Source of the DNA: Lachnospiraceae bacterium
GTDB taxonomy: Bacteria > Bacillota > Clostridia > Lachnospirales > Lachnospiraceae
DNA: 51,285 nucleotides
Direction: 5' to 3'
NCBI GenBank assembly: GCA_017962225.1
Contig: JAGCVT010000067.1
Location: 1-51,285, forward strand
Shown: piece by piece, positions 27,963 through 37,211 of the stretch
Numbering within the stretch: the first letter of the stretch is position 1
Layout: every line of letters starts with the position of its first letter
Made by a program: the position numbers and the translations under genes
Notes under the pieces: generated by a model
Seen by the model: only the letters and a program-made list of their open reading frames with translations
Told to the model about the DNA's origin: nothing
Database searches by the model: none

Positions 27963-28955
27963 ATGAGCTGGTTTATTTTTGCACTTATTGCAACACTCGG
28001 TTGGGGATGCGCCGATCTGTTTTACAAAATGGGTACTGACGAAACGGATAAACATTCCCACTTAAAAATTGCGGTATGGGTAGGTCTGGTGATGGGGATT
28101 GTTGCACTTATCCTGCTTCCGTTTTCAGAGAGCGGATTTAATGTTAAGAGCCTCGTTATAAATGCTCTTAAATACACACCCGCTTCACTCGCGTACATTA
28201 TCTCGATGGTAGTGGGATATGCGGGATTAAGATATCTTGAAGTATCGATTATATCTCCGATACAGAACGCATCGGGCGCTTTCTCGATGATAGCAATGAT
28301 GATTTTCTTCCTGATTACGGGAACCATCAACGACGACCTCGGTGATTTTTCAATACTAAACATTATCGGTACCGTAATCATTATTGCCGGAGTGGTAGCA
28401 CTTGCAATCGTTGAAAACAGACTTTCCAGAAAAGAAGCGAACGAAGTTGCAAAATCCGATGATGAAAAGAAAAAGAACAGAAAATACCAGTTCGGAGCAC
28501 TTGCCTTGCTGTTCCCGATTATTTACTGTCTGTTCGATACAATAGGAACCGCTGCGGACGGAATTATCTTGGACGAGGAAACAGGTCTCGGACTCGGAGA
28601 GATTGACGTACTTATTCTTTACGGACTCACATTCCTTCTTGCAGGAATCGTTTGCTATATCTATATGCTCATAAAAACAAAGAAAGCATACAATCCTTTC
28701 GCATTAAAGGAACTTCGAACCAAAGGTTCGGCTGCATGCTTTGAAGAATTCGGACAGATCTTTTACGTATTTGCCATGGCATCAAAGCCGATGCTGGCCG
28801 CTCCGATGATTGCATCATACTGTATCGTATCGGTAATTCTTTCAAGAATCTTCTTAAAAGAAAAACTCAAAGCAAGCCAGTACGCCTGCGTTATAGCAGT
28901 TATCGTAGGTATCGTGATACTCGGCATCAACGAAGGCCTCGGAGAGATGGAATAA
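27963..28955 (+). CDS. EamA/DMT superfamily transporter
   Basis: The 330-aa protein has about ten helices in two EamA-like halves (LIATLGWGCADLFYKMG at the start; second half ending ILSRIFLKEKLKASQYACVIAVIVGIVILG). The central loop, ~155-175, is highly charged and cytoplasmic. An AAAGGAG ribosome site lies upstream of the ATG. DMT exporters move amino acids, sugars or metabolites; the substrate cannot be told here. A long hairpin terminator follows after about 75 nt. Confidence 0.85.
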   Translation: MSWFIFALIATLGWGCADLFYKMGTDETDKHSHLKIAVWVGLVMGIVALILLPFSESGFNVKSLVINALKYTPASLAYIISMVVGYAGLRYLEVSIISPIQNASGAFSMIAMMIFFLITGTINDDLGDFSILNIIGTVIIIAGVVALAIVENRLSRKEANEVAKSDDEKKKNRKYQFGALALLFPIIYCLFDTIGTAADGIILDEETGLGLGEIDVLILYGLTFLLAGIVCYIYMLIKTKKAYNPFALKELRTKGSAACFEEFGQIFYVFAMASKPMLAAPMIASYCIVSVILSRIFLKEKLKASQYACVIAVIVGIVILGINEGLGEME

Positions 28956-29031
28956 GCGGAAAGCCTTAAATTAAAACAAGCATATTAAAAATTAAATTAC
29001 GATTTAACTTTATTTGAGGCGATAAACAATT

Positions 29032-29078
29032 AAAAAAGCCGGCATAATCGGAAACCTCCGAAAATGCCTGCTTTTTTT
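29032..29078 (+). terminator. Long rho-independent terminator after the EamA gene
   Basis: AAAAAAGCCGGCAT pairs with ATGCCTGCTTTTTT, with an inner TCGGA/TCCGA stem (29048-29052 with 29057-29061). A seven-T run ends at 29078. Confidence 0.85.
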
Positions 29079-29133
29079 AATTTTCCAAAGTCGCTTATAT
29101 ATTATATTTTTTAGTTAAAATTTACTTAAAATG

Positions 29134-29142
29134 TGTTATAAT
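29134..29142 (+). promoter_or_regulatory. Extended -10 promoter for the tocopherol-cyclase-like gene
   Basis: TG-T-TATAAT (29134-29142) is a perfect extended -10, 26 nt before the ATG. GGGAGG follows at 29155-29160. The -35 region is weak. Confidence 0.6.
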
Positions 29143-29167
29143 TTTGATATGTGCGGGAGGTTTAAAA

Positions 29168-30304
29168 ATGTTCAATATTCATGACGAAAAAAGGGATGCC
29201 TTCATGTTAAACAAATCCTTTGGCAAAAAAGGATATGACTGGTGGTGGCATTCACTTACCGCTGTCGATGCGGCAACAGGAGAAGAGAAGGCATTTTTTA
29301 TTGAGTTTTTTGTGATTAATCCTAAGTACGGGAAGAAATATCCCGTGTTCGGACAGACTCAGGGCGGGGGAAGCAAAAATGAGAAACCCTCATATGTCAT
29401 GATCAAAGCCGGCTGCTGGGGCGAGGAACACGTTCAGCTTCACAGATTCTACGGCATCAAAAAGGTCATCATCAGACCCGGAACTCCTTTTATAATCAAA
29501 GCGGGCAACTGCTTTTTAAGTGAAAATGAGACCTGTGGTATCGTAAAGGTATCAAAGGGTGGTGCTGCGCGCCATCCCGAATGGATGTGTGATGCGGGCG
29601 AAATTGAATGGAAGATAAAAATCGAAAAACAGATTTCATACAATGTCGGATACGGCGCAGGAAAGATAATGCGTGAACTCCAGGCATTTGACATGTACTG
29701 GCACGCCGAAGGCATGAAGACCAAATACAGCGGAACCATTAAGTTTAACGGCAGGGAATACAATGTTATACCCGATAAATGCTTTGGCTATGCCGACAAG
29801 AACTGGGGCAGGGATTTCACATCACCGTGGTTGTGGCTTTCCTCAAACAATCTTTACTCAAGAGTCAAAAAACTGAAGTTGGAGAACAGTGTTTTTGACG
29901 TAGGCGGAGGAAGACCGAGAGTATTCGGAATTGCTTTGGACGGCAAGCTTTTGGGAGGTCTTTTCTACGAAGGCAGGGAATACGATTACAATTTCTCGAA
30001 GCCCTGGACTTTGGCGAGACAGAGATTTACCTGTAACGAAACCATGGACAAGGTTATCTGGAAGGTATGGTTGGAGAATAAAAAGAGCCTTCTGCAGATA
30101 AACGTTGTATGTCCTAAGAAAGAAATGCTTTTTGTAAACTATGTTGCGCCCGACGGAACGAAAAAGCATAACAGACTCTGGAACGGCGGCACCGGCAAGG
30201 CGATTCTTAAACTGTATGAGAAAAAGAGGGAGGGTCTTGAACTCGTGGATGTTATAGAAGCCAGAAACGTGGGCTGCGAATACGGAGAATACTGTAATCA
30301 GTAA
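29168..30304 (+). CDS. Tocopherol-cyclase/AttH-like lipocalin-fold protein
   Basis: The 378-aa protein starts at ATG 29168 with GGGAGG at 29155-29160. It shows the Tocopherol_cycl (PF14249)-like pattern: KRDAFMLNKSFGKKGYDWWWHSL, FFIEFFVINP, VFGQTQG, ELQAFDMYWHAEGM, and late DKCFGYADKNWGRDFTSPWLWLSS. The family folds as a double lipocalin-like barrel that binds hydrophobic ligands. An anaerobe does not make tocopherol, so the name is structural only; a lipid- or glycolipid-modifying role is possible. There is no signal peptide. It is placed 42 nt before glnA, with no visible terminator between them. Confidence 0.78.
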   Translation: MFNIHDEKRDAFMLNKSFGKKGYDWWWHSLTAVDAATGEEKAFFIEFFVINPKYGKKYPVFGQTQGGGSKNEKPSYVMIKAGCWGEEHVQLHRFYGIKKVIIRPGTPFIIKAGNCFLSENETCGIVKVSKGGAARHPEWMCDAGEIEWKIKIEKQISYNVGYGAGKIMRELQAFDMYWHAEGMKTKYSGTIKFNGREYNVIPDKCFGYADKNWGRDFTSPWLWLSSNNLYSRVKKLKLENSVFDVGGGRPRVFGIALDGKLLGGLFYEGREYDYNFSKPWTLARQRFTCNETMDKVIWKVWLENKKSLLQINVVCPKKEMLFVNYVAPDGTKKHNRLWNGGTGKAILKLYEKKREGLELVDVIEARNVGCEYGEYCNQ

Positions 30305-30346
30305 AAAAATCAAAGGAAGATTTTTATATATTAAGGGAGGTTACAT

Positions 30347-31771
30347 ATGGGCAAAACTGTTAATGACGTCATTAACATGATCAAAGAGAACGGAATCGAT
30401 ATGGTCGATTTTAAGATGGTGGATATCAACGGTAATTACCGCCACGTTACCATTCCGGCTTCGGGCTTTGATGAGAGTATTATGAAAAACGGAATCGGAT
30501 TTGACGCATCAAACTACGGTTACGCAGTGGTTGAAAAATCCGACATGGTCTTTATCCCGGATCCGGATACGGCATTTATCGATCCTTTCTGTGATATTCC
30601 GACCATTTCAATGACGGGTAACGCAATGATAATCGATTACCCCAACAACAGACCGCTTAAGCAGTATCCGAGAAACATCATCAATGCTGCAATCGATTAT
30701 TTAAAGAGTACCGGCATCGCCGATACAATGAAGATTCTTCCCGAATTTGAATTTTATCTTTTTGACGAAGTCACTTGGGAAGTATCACACAATGCGGTTT
30801 CTTATGAAATCGACATGGCACAGGCACCCTGGAACGGCGCATACGAAGGCCAGGGAAATGTCATCAGGGAACAGAAGGCATATCATATCGCAAAGCCTCA
30901 GGATACAAGCTTTGAAGCACGTAGCGAAATGGTGCTTGAGATTGAAAAAGCAGGAATACCTGTTAAATATCATCATCCCGAAGTAGGTGCCGCAGGACAG
31001 TTTGAAATTGAACCCAAGCTCGGCGAACTTTCCAAGATGGCCGATGCCACGGTTTTAATTAAATACATCATCAGAAATGTGGCTGCAAGATACGGCCTTT
31101 CCGCAACATTTATGCCAAAGCCCGTTTACGGCGAGGCAGGAAGCGGAATGCATGTTCACATGCTTCTTTTAAAAGACGGCGAACCTGTATTTTCCGATGA
31201 CAACGGCTATTCGCACTTAAGCGAAACGGCTCATTATTTTATGGGCGGTATTTTAAAACATATCGCTTCTCTCTGTGCAATCACAAATCCTTCGACTAAT
31301 TCTTTTAAGAGACTTACACCCGGATTTGAAGCTCCCGTAACTGTAGGATATGCAACAAGTAACAGAAGCGCGGTTATAAGAATCCCCGCTTACGCAAAGG
31401 CTCCGGAATTAAGAAGATTTGAGTTAAGAAACCCCGATGCAACATGCAATCCTTATTTCGCATACGCGGCAATTCTTATGGCAGGTATCGACGGCGTATT
31501 AAACAAGATTGATCCTCACGCAAACGGATGGGGTCCTTACGATTGCAATCTTTTCAATCTTCCCGAGGAAGAAAAGGCTAAACTCACGGGTCTTCCCACA
31601 TCTTTGGACGAAGCACTTGATGCTCTCGAAAAAGACAATGATTATCTTAAGGCAGGCGATGTATTCCCCGCTGAACTTATTGATAATTTCATCAAGGTTA
31701 AAAAGGCTGAATGTGCCGGTATCAACAAGATACCTCATCCCGCCGAATTTGACCTTTATTACAATGTTTAG
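30347..31771 (+). CDS. glnA: Glutamine synthetase, type I
   Basis: GlnA makes glutamine from glutamate, ammonia and ATP. The protein is 474 aa with AAGGGAGG before the ATG. Conserved parts: the beta-grasp N-terminus, ILPEFEFYLFDE, the metal/ATP motif VGAAGQFEIEPKLGEL, GSGMHVHMLL, and LTPGFEAPVTVGYATSNRSAVIRIP with RRFELRNPDATCNPYFAYAA. The tyrosine of the adenylylation loop (NLYxLP in enterics) is Phe403 (NLFNLP), so control by adenylylation is not possible. Control is probably by feedback or transcription, as in other Firmicutes. Neighbours do not include glnR or amtB. Confidence 0.94.
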   Translation: MGKTVNDVINMIKENGIDMVDFKMVDINGNYRHVTIPASGFDESIMKNGIGFDASNYGYAVVEKSDMVFIPDPDTAFIDPFCDIPTISMTGNAMIIDYPNNRPLKQYPRNIINAAIDYLKSTGIADTMKILPEFEFYLFDEVTWEVSHNAVSYEIDMAQAPWNGAYEGQGNVIREQKAYHIAKPQDTSFEARSEMVLEIEKAGIPVKYHHPEVGAAGQFEIEPKLGELSKMADATVLIKYIIRNVAARYGLSATFMPKPVYGEAGSGMHVHMLLLKDGEPVFSDDNGYSHLSETAHYFMGGILKHIASLCAITNPSTNSFKRLTPGFEAPVTVGYATSNRSAVIRIPAYAKAPELRRFELRNPDATCNPYFAYAAILMAGIDGVLNKIDPHANGWGPYDCNLFNLPEEEKAKLTGLPTSLDEALDALEKDNDYLKAGDVFPAELIDNFIKVKKAECAGINKIPHPAEFDLYYNV

Positions 31772-31806
31772 TTAATGGCAAAATGTTTTTGTATTGAGGT
31801 TTTGCA

Positions 31807-34527
31807 ATGATAGGAAAGAAAAAAATTATCGGTTTGTGCATATCGGCTGTTCATACGGGATATAAGTCCGATTTTGTCAGAATGCTTAATGAGGAAATAG
31901 TCAGGGAGAATTTCAAACTGATTGTTTTTAACAGCCTTTTAAGCGTATACGACGGAAGTATTTATGATTCCGGCGCATCGAGCGTTTACAATATCATCAA
32001 CTATGATATTTTAGACTGCCTTATTATTTTTGACAGGGGACTTGCGAATAAGCAGAGCGGTTCCGAACTTATTTCCAAGGCTAAGGAAAAGAATGTTCCG
32101 GTAATTCTGATTAATTCCGAAAACGAGGGATGTTTCTGCGTTTCGGACGATTACAAAACCTCTTACAAAAATCTTATAAGACACGTAATCAGGGACCACG
32201 GCGCAAAAGATACATTCTTTATGGGCGGATACAGATGGGACCCTGATACGCTTGACAGACTTGCATGTTACAAAAAAGCTCTCGGCGATGAAAACATCAA
32301 CTTCGACGACAGCATGGTCGGATACGGAGAGTTTAAAGACACCACCGCATGCGAGGAAATCGACAGAATAATAAGAGACAGAAAGAAGCCGCCCGAAGCG
32401 ATTTTCTGCGCCAACGACATTATGGCTATCGCTGTCTGCACAAAACTTAAAAAGCTCGGATACAAGGTTCCGGAAGATGTTATAGTAACAGGCTATGACG
32501 GTATTGAAGAGGGTAAATATTTTATTCCCAACATCACCACGGTCAGAAGAAATATCGAAGGCGAAGCACTGGCATGCGCAAATATCCTTCGCGAGATTTT
32601 CAGCGGTAAGGCAGAAAAAAGAATCGTAAAAATTCCTTACAAGGTTATTTACAACGAATCCTGCGGATGTCCGAGTGAAGAAGACTTTTCGGATTACAGG
32701 GAAAGAATGGCGGAATGCATGCGTATCAACAGAGATTTTTCGTCGCATGAATCCTATGTTTTTGCAGGCGCGGATAAATTCCTCATGTGCGAAAACCTTC
32801 CCGAGATGCTCGATGCACTGGTTAATTACAACTTAGGCGACAAATCGTATTTATGTATCAGATCGATGCTTTTCGAATCGCTTAACATTATGTATCAGAG
32901 CAATCTCGATATCGATCATTCCAACGAATACATAATCCTTTCTTCCGAAAGCAAGGAAGAATTCGGACTCATGGAAGACGATCTTAAAATGATTGTTCCC
33001 GATGCAGAGGAATGGCTTAAGGACGAGACTGTATTTGTGGTCAATTCGCTTTATGTTGAAGACTATCAGTACGGACTTTACTTTTACAAGACTAGTGACA
33101 TCGGTTACATGGCAAACCGTGTAAACAGAATGTCAAGAGCGCTTAACCTTTCGTTTGGAACCATATATACGAGAATGATTCAGAAGGGTATGCAGATGGA
33201 ACTTGAACAGGCTGCATTCCTCGATCCGATGACACAGATTTCAAACCTCAAGGGACTTGAAAAATGGTTTAATGAATTTTCGGGCAAAACGGAAAATCAT
33301 CTTTCCGCATTTGCCATGGCAATCTTTAAACTGGATAAATACAAATACATTTACGAGAACTACGGCGTAAGTGAAATAGAAGATGTTGCGGGACTTATCG
33401 CAAGAGCATTTTCGAAGAATACCGGCAGAAAGAAATTCATTGCGCGTATTTCGGATGATGAATTTGCGGTAGTGGATTATACCGGAGACATTAACGATAC
33501 AGAAACCGCAAAGAATATTGTCAACGAAGAAGTAAAAGTTCTTCTTGAATCCGTTGAAAATCATAATCCCGCGAAGTATAAGGATTACGATCTCGAACTT
33601 AATGTGGGTTATACGATTGAACCCAAAGGCTGGGATTCGGATCTTCGTTCCGTGATGAGACTTGCATACGGCGAACTGTATCTTAACATTCTTCACGATA
33701 AGAGAAAGAATTACCTAGAAGATGCGCTTTCGGAAGATTCGAAAGATCATTACGACGACCTGATGCTTGTCTTAAACAAGAAGCTTCTGACATATCATTT
33801 CCAGCCCATCGTAGATGCTGCAACAGGAGAGATTTATGCATACGAAGCACTGATGAGAACATCGGGCGGAGTGGATATTTCACCGCTTGTTCTTTTACAG
33901 GCGGCAGCAAAATACAAAAAGCTTTATGAACTTGAAAAGATGACGCTTTTCGGAATAATGGATTACTATGTAAAGCATTTTGACAAATTCAAGGGCAGAA
34001 GACTTTTCATTAACAGTATTCCCGGTCATTTCCTAAACGACGATGACTTCAAACTCTTCACGGAAAAATACAGGGAGTACATTAAGTACTGTGTATTCGA
34101 GATTACCGAGCAGAATTCAATTTCTGACGGCGAACTCTTTAAGATTAAAACACTGACCGTAGACGATATGAGCGGACAGCTCGCCGTAGACGATTACGGT
34201 TCGGGACAGAGTAACATTCAGAATCTTTTACGATATACACCTAACATCGTTAAGATTGACAGATTCTTAATTAAGGATATCAGCAGGGATTCCAACAAGC
34301 AGCTCTTTATCAACAACATTATCGAGTTTGCAAAATTAAACGATATGAGAGTTGTCGGAGAAGGCGTTGAGACCGAAGAAGAATTAAAGGCTGTTACAGG
34401 ATACGGCGTGGATTATATTCAGGGATTTTATACCGCAAGACCGAAGTCAGAACCTTTGGATGAACTTCCTCAGGAAATATCCAGACAGTTTGAAAGCGGC
34501 ATCGGCGAAGAGAATAAATCCGAATAA
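31807..34527 (+). CDS. LacI-type sensor + degenerate GGDEF + EAL phosphodiesterase
   Basis: The 906-aa protein has no signal peptide or membrane helix. Residues ~5-295 match the LacI/RbsB-type sugar-binding fold (IIGLCISAVHTGYKSDFVRML..., FCANDIMAIAVCTKLKKLGYKVPEDVIVTGYDGI), but without a helix-turn-helix. A central region of ~170 residues follows, then a GGDEF domain whose motif is SDDEF (549-553), so cyclase activity is unlikely. The EAL domain (~655-890) is intact: EAL 680-682, FINSIPG, FEITEQNS, DDYGSG (Asp795, Asp796), VKIDR, GEGVET and QGFY. I infer a cytoplasmic, ligand-gated c-di-GMP phosphodiesterase. The WYL regulator begins 21 nt downstream. Confidence 0.88.
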   Translation: MIGKKKIIGLCISAVHTGYKSDFVRMLNEEIVRENFKLIVFNSLLSVYDGSIYDSGASSVYNIINYDILDCLIIFDRGLANKQSGSELISKAKEKNVPVILINSENEGCFCVSDDYKTSYKNLIRHVIRDHGAKDTFFMGGYRWDPDTLDRLACYKKALGDENINFDDSMVGYGEFKDTTACEEIDRIIRDRKKPPEAIFCANDIMAIAVCTKLKKLGYKVPEDVIVTGYDGIEEGKYFIPNITTVRRNIEGEALACANILREIFSGKAEKRIVKIPYKVIYNESCGCPSEEDFSDYRERMAECMRINRDFSSHESYVFAGADKFLMCENLPEMLDALVNYNLGDKSYLCIRSMLFESLNIMYQSNLDIDHSNEYIILSSESKEEFGLMEDDLKMIVPDAEEWLKDETVFVVNSLYVEDYQYGLYFYKTSDIGYMANRVNRMSRALNLSFGTIYTRMIQKGMQMELEQAAFLDPMTQISNLKGLEKWFNEFSGKTENHLSAFAMAIFKLDKYKYIYENYGVSEIEDVAGLIARAFSKNTGRKKFIARISDDEFAVVDYTGDINDTETAKNIVNEEVKVLLESVENHNPAKYKDYDLELNVGYTIEPKGWDSDLRSVMRLAYGELYLNILHDKRKNYLEDALSEDSKDHYDDLMLVLNKKLLTYHFQPIVDAATGEIYAYEALMRTSGGVDISPLVLLQAAAKYKKLYELEKMTLFGIMDYYVKHFDKFKGRRLFINSIPGHFLNDDDFKLFTEKYREYIKYCVFEITEQNSISDGELFKIKTLTVDDMSGQLAVDDYGSGQSNIQNLLRYTPNIVKIDRFLIKDISRDSNKQLFINNIIEFAKLNDMRVVGEGVETEEELKAVTGYGVDYIQGFYTARPKSEPLDELPQEISRQFESGIGEENKSE

Positions 34528-34548
34528 ATCTTTTAAAAGGGGAAAAAT

Positions 34549-35541
34549 ATGGCGAAAGGAAACAATCAGAAATTCAAGCTGATTTATCTGATTAAGATAC
34601 TGGAAAGACTGACGGATGAAGATCATTCTCTGACGATGTCACAGATTATAAACGAGCTTGAAAACAATGATATATCCGCTGAAAGAAAAAGCGTGTATTC
34701 CGATCTTGAAGCGCTTCGAGAACTCGGATATGACGTAATCGGAGACGATTCGGGAAGATATTACGGATATTTTTTGGGAGAGAGAACATTCGAACTGGCA
34801 GAATTGAAATTACTGGTTGATTCGGTTTCCGCATCCAAATTTATCACTGATAAAAAATCAAAAGCTCTGATTAAAAAACTTGAGAGCTTAACAAGTGCAT
34901 ACAATGCGGGCAAGCTCGAAAGACAGGTTGTGGTCGGCGACAGAGTAAAGACGATGAATGAAAGCATTTACATTAACGTCGATATGATTCATACGGCGAT
35001 TGCCGAAAACAGCCAGATAAGATTCAGATATTTTAATTACAATCCGAAAAAGGAAATCGAGTACAGAAGAGACGGTGAATTTTATTACGTTTCGCCGTGG
35101 GCATTAATCTGGAACGACGAGAATTATTATCTTGTAGCTTACGATTCCTTTGATGAAAAGATAAAACACTTCAGAGTCGACAAGATGAATAAAATGAGTC
35201 TTGTGGAAGCAAGAAGAGAAGGCGGATCGGAATGTAAAAAGATCAATATATCCGAATATTCGGGCAGAGTTTTCGGAATGTATGCCGGCCGTACGGAGAG
35301 AGTTAAAATGGAGTTTGACAACGAACTTTCGGGAGTTGTTATAGACAAGTTCGGAAAGGACGTTAACATAGTCAAAACAGGCGCAAAAAAATTCCTGGTA
35401 ATCGAAAACGTAAATGTCAGCAAACAGTTCTTCGGATGGATTTTCGGACTCGGAGAAGGCGCCAAAATCATCGGACCGCAGAGTGTTGTGGATGAGATGA
35501 ATCTTGAAATGATGAAAAGACTTGGATTGGAGAAAAAATGA
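34549..35541 (+). CDS. WYL-domain transcriptional regulator
   Basis: The 330-aa protein has an N-terminal winged helix (LIYLIKILERLTDEDHSLTMSQIINELE..., SVYSDLEALRELGYDVIGD) and a central WYL domain with YYVSPWALIWNDENYYLVAYDS and the ligand-type HFRVDKM. A C-terminal WCX-like domain ends in GPQSVVDEMNLEM. WYL regulators often sense nucleic acid or nucleotide ligands; placement next to an EAL enzyme and a DHH phosphoesterase makes a cyclic-nucleotide ligand worth testing, but that is inference. Its end overlaps the next start by 4 nt (ATGA). Confidence 0.9.
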   Translation: MAKGNNQKFKLIYLIKILERLTDEDHSLTMSQIINELENNDISAERKSVYSDLEALRELGYDVIGDDSGRYYGYFLGERTFELAELKLLVDSVSASKFITDKKSKALIKKLESLTSAYNAGKLERQVVVGDRVKTMNESIYINVDMIHTAIAENSQIRFRYFNYNPKKEIEYRRDGEFYYVSPWALIWNDENYYLVAYDSFDEKIKHFRVDKMNKMSLVEARREGGSECKKINISEYSGRVFGMYAGRTERVKMEFDNELSGVVIDKFGKDVNIVKTGAKKFLVIENVNVSKQFFGWIFGLGEGAKIIGPQSVVDEMNLEMMKRLGLEKK

Positions 35542-37040
35542 GACTTTCACAACTGTTAGAATACAACAATATTATTATTCAGCCGCATGATACTCCGGAC
35601 CCTGATGCGCTTGCATCGGCTTTCGGGCTTTACACTTACTTTTCCTCGTTTGAAGGAAAGAATGTAAAAATCGTGTACAGCGGAAGAAGCCAGATTCAGA
35701 AATCAAATCTGGTACTCATGATTAACGAATGCGATATTCCGATTGAATACGTCGAAAAAGATACGGACTTCGGCGATGCGCTTCTGATAACCGTTGACTG
35801 TCAGCACGGCGAAGGAAACGTAAGCAATTTAAGGGCTTCAACGATAGCGATTATCGACCATCACCAGGGAACAGGCGTAGGTGATTACAGAGAGGTTGCT
35901 CCCTACCTTGGCAGCTGCTCGACGCTTATCTGGTCAATGATGATGAAGGAAGGCTTTTTCATCGATGACAACATCAAACTCGGCACGGCATTTTATTACG
36001 GCCTTATGACCGATACCGGTAATTTTATGGAAGTCAGCCACCCTCTTGACCGAGATATGATTGACTCCGTAAAATATTCAAAATCGCTCATAAAATATTT
36101 TACGAACTCCAATATTTCACTTCCCGAATTAAAAATCGCGGGACAGGCACTTATTCATTATGATTTTAACGAGGAATACGAATATCTGATAGTTTATTCC
36201 GAACCATGCGATCCCAATATTCTCGGCTTTATCAACGACCTTGCGCTTCAGGTAGACAAGGTAAGAGTATCCGTAGTTTACAACGAACTTAACGCAGGAT
36301 ACAAATTATCCATTCGAAGCTGTACCAAGGAAGTTAAAGCAAACGAACTTGCGGATTACCTGACCGAGAAAATCGGTTCGGGCGGCGGACATGTCGAAAA
36401 ATCCGGCGGTTATATTGACAAGGATTTATTCGTCAGAAACTACGGCGAAACGGAACTGGATGAATATCTGCGCGACAGACTGGACAGATATTTTGCAAAC
36501 AGCGAAATCATCTACGCAAAGGATTACGAGATATCGCTTGAGGGCATGAAGAAATATGTCAAGAAGCCCATTGTCCGCGGATTTGTTGATTTGTCTGAAA
36601 TCCTTCCTACCGGCACTCCGATTACCATAAGAACAATCGAAGGTGACGTTGATACGGAAGTTGACGGCGACTTCTATATTCTCATCGGATTTAAGGGCGA
36701 AGTATGGCCCATCAGAAGAAAGAAATTCTTCGATACATATCAGGTACTGGAACAGGAGTACGAATTCAAGGGAGAATACGAACCTGCAATACATATTAAG
36801 AACGAGGGCAAAGTATTAAATCTTGTTTCGCATGCAAAGGCCTGCATCAACCATGATACCTCCAGTGTATTTGCAAGAGAATTAAAGAAGATTGAAAAGG
36901 TATTTACCACATGGGACGAAGAGAGTTATTACCTCGGAAAACCCGGCGATTTCCTCACATGCAGGGAAGACGATCACAAAGATATTTACATTATCGAGAG
37001 AGATATCTTCTTTAAAACTTACGACCCTGTCGAAGAATAA
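35538..37040 (+). CDS. DHH/DHHA1 phosphoesterase with extra C-terminal domain
   Basis: The 500-aa protein has the NrnA/GdpP-like DHH core: HDTPDPDALASA (Asp21, Asp23), the DHH triplet at 107-109 (IIDHHQG), and TDTGNFME, followed by a DHHA1 domain ending GSGGGHVEKSGG. NrnA is about 320 aa; here an extra ~155 residues follow (from KPIVRGFVDLSEILPTG), a beta-rich part with VWPIRRKKFF that I do not recognise. DHH-DHHA1 enzymes cleave short oligonucleotides and linear dinucleotides (pApA, pGpG). It could finish the breakdown of the pGpG made by the nearby EAL enzyme. ATGA overlap couples it to the WYL gene. Confidence 0.87.
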   Translation: MRLSQLLEYNNIIIQPHDTPDPDALASAFGLYTYFSSFEGKNVKIVYSGRSQIQKSNLVLMINECDIPIEYVEKDTDFGDALLITVDCQHGEGNVSNLRASTIAIIDHHQGTGVGDYREVAPYLGSCSTLIWSMMMKEGFFIDDNIKLGTAFYYGLMTDTGNFMEVSHPLDRDMIDSVKYSKSLIKYFTNSNISLPELKIAGQALIHYDFNEEYEYLIVYSEPCDPNILGFINDLALQVDKVRVSVVYNELNAGYKLSIRSCTKEVKANELADYLTEKIGSGGGHVEKSGGYIDKDLFVRNYGETELDEYLRDRLDRYFANSEIIYAKDYEISLEGMKKYVKKPIVRGFVDLSEILPTGTPITIRTIEGDVDTEVDGDFYILIGFKGEVWPIRRKKFFDTYQVLEQEYEFKGEYEPAIHIKNEGKVLNLVSHAKACINHDTSSVFARELKKIEKVFTTWDEESYYLGKPGDFLTCREDDHKDIYIIERDIFFKTYDPVEE

Positions 37041-37077
37041 AATGTGATTTACAAATTAATTTTTTAAGAGTAAAATT

Positions 37078-37108
37078 AGCGTCACAACGAAGAGTTGCGG
37101 CGCTTTTT
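37078..37108 (+). terminator. Terminator after the DHH gene
   Basis: AGCGTCACAAC (37078-37088) pairs with GTTGCGGCGCT (37094-37104) with one mismatch and one wobble, followed by TTTTTA. It ends the EAL-WYL-DHH unit. Confidence 0.75.
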
Positions 37109-37211
37109 ATTTTTCTTTTATTAAGGCGCATATCTTATTTTTCCCTTTATTAAAATAAAATTTTTATCTGTCGTACAACTGTTTTTTTGTGTGTTTTAAA
37201 AGGATGAAAAA

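Noticed and set aside
32011..32748. Minus-strand 245-aa frame inside the LacI-type domain
   Set aside because: The plus strand has a clear sugar-binding fold across the same bases, and the minus frame shows no family pattern.
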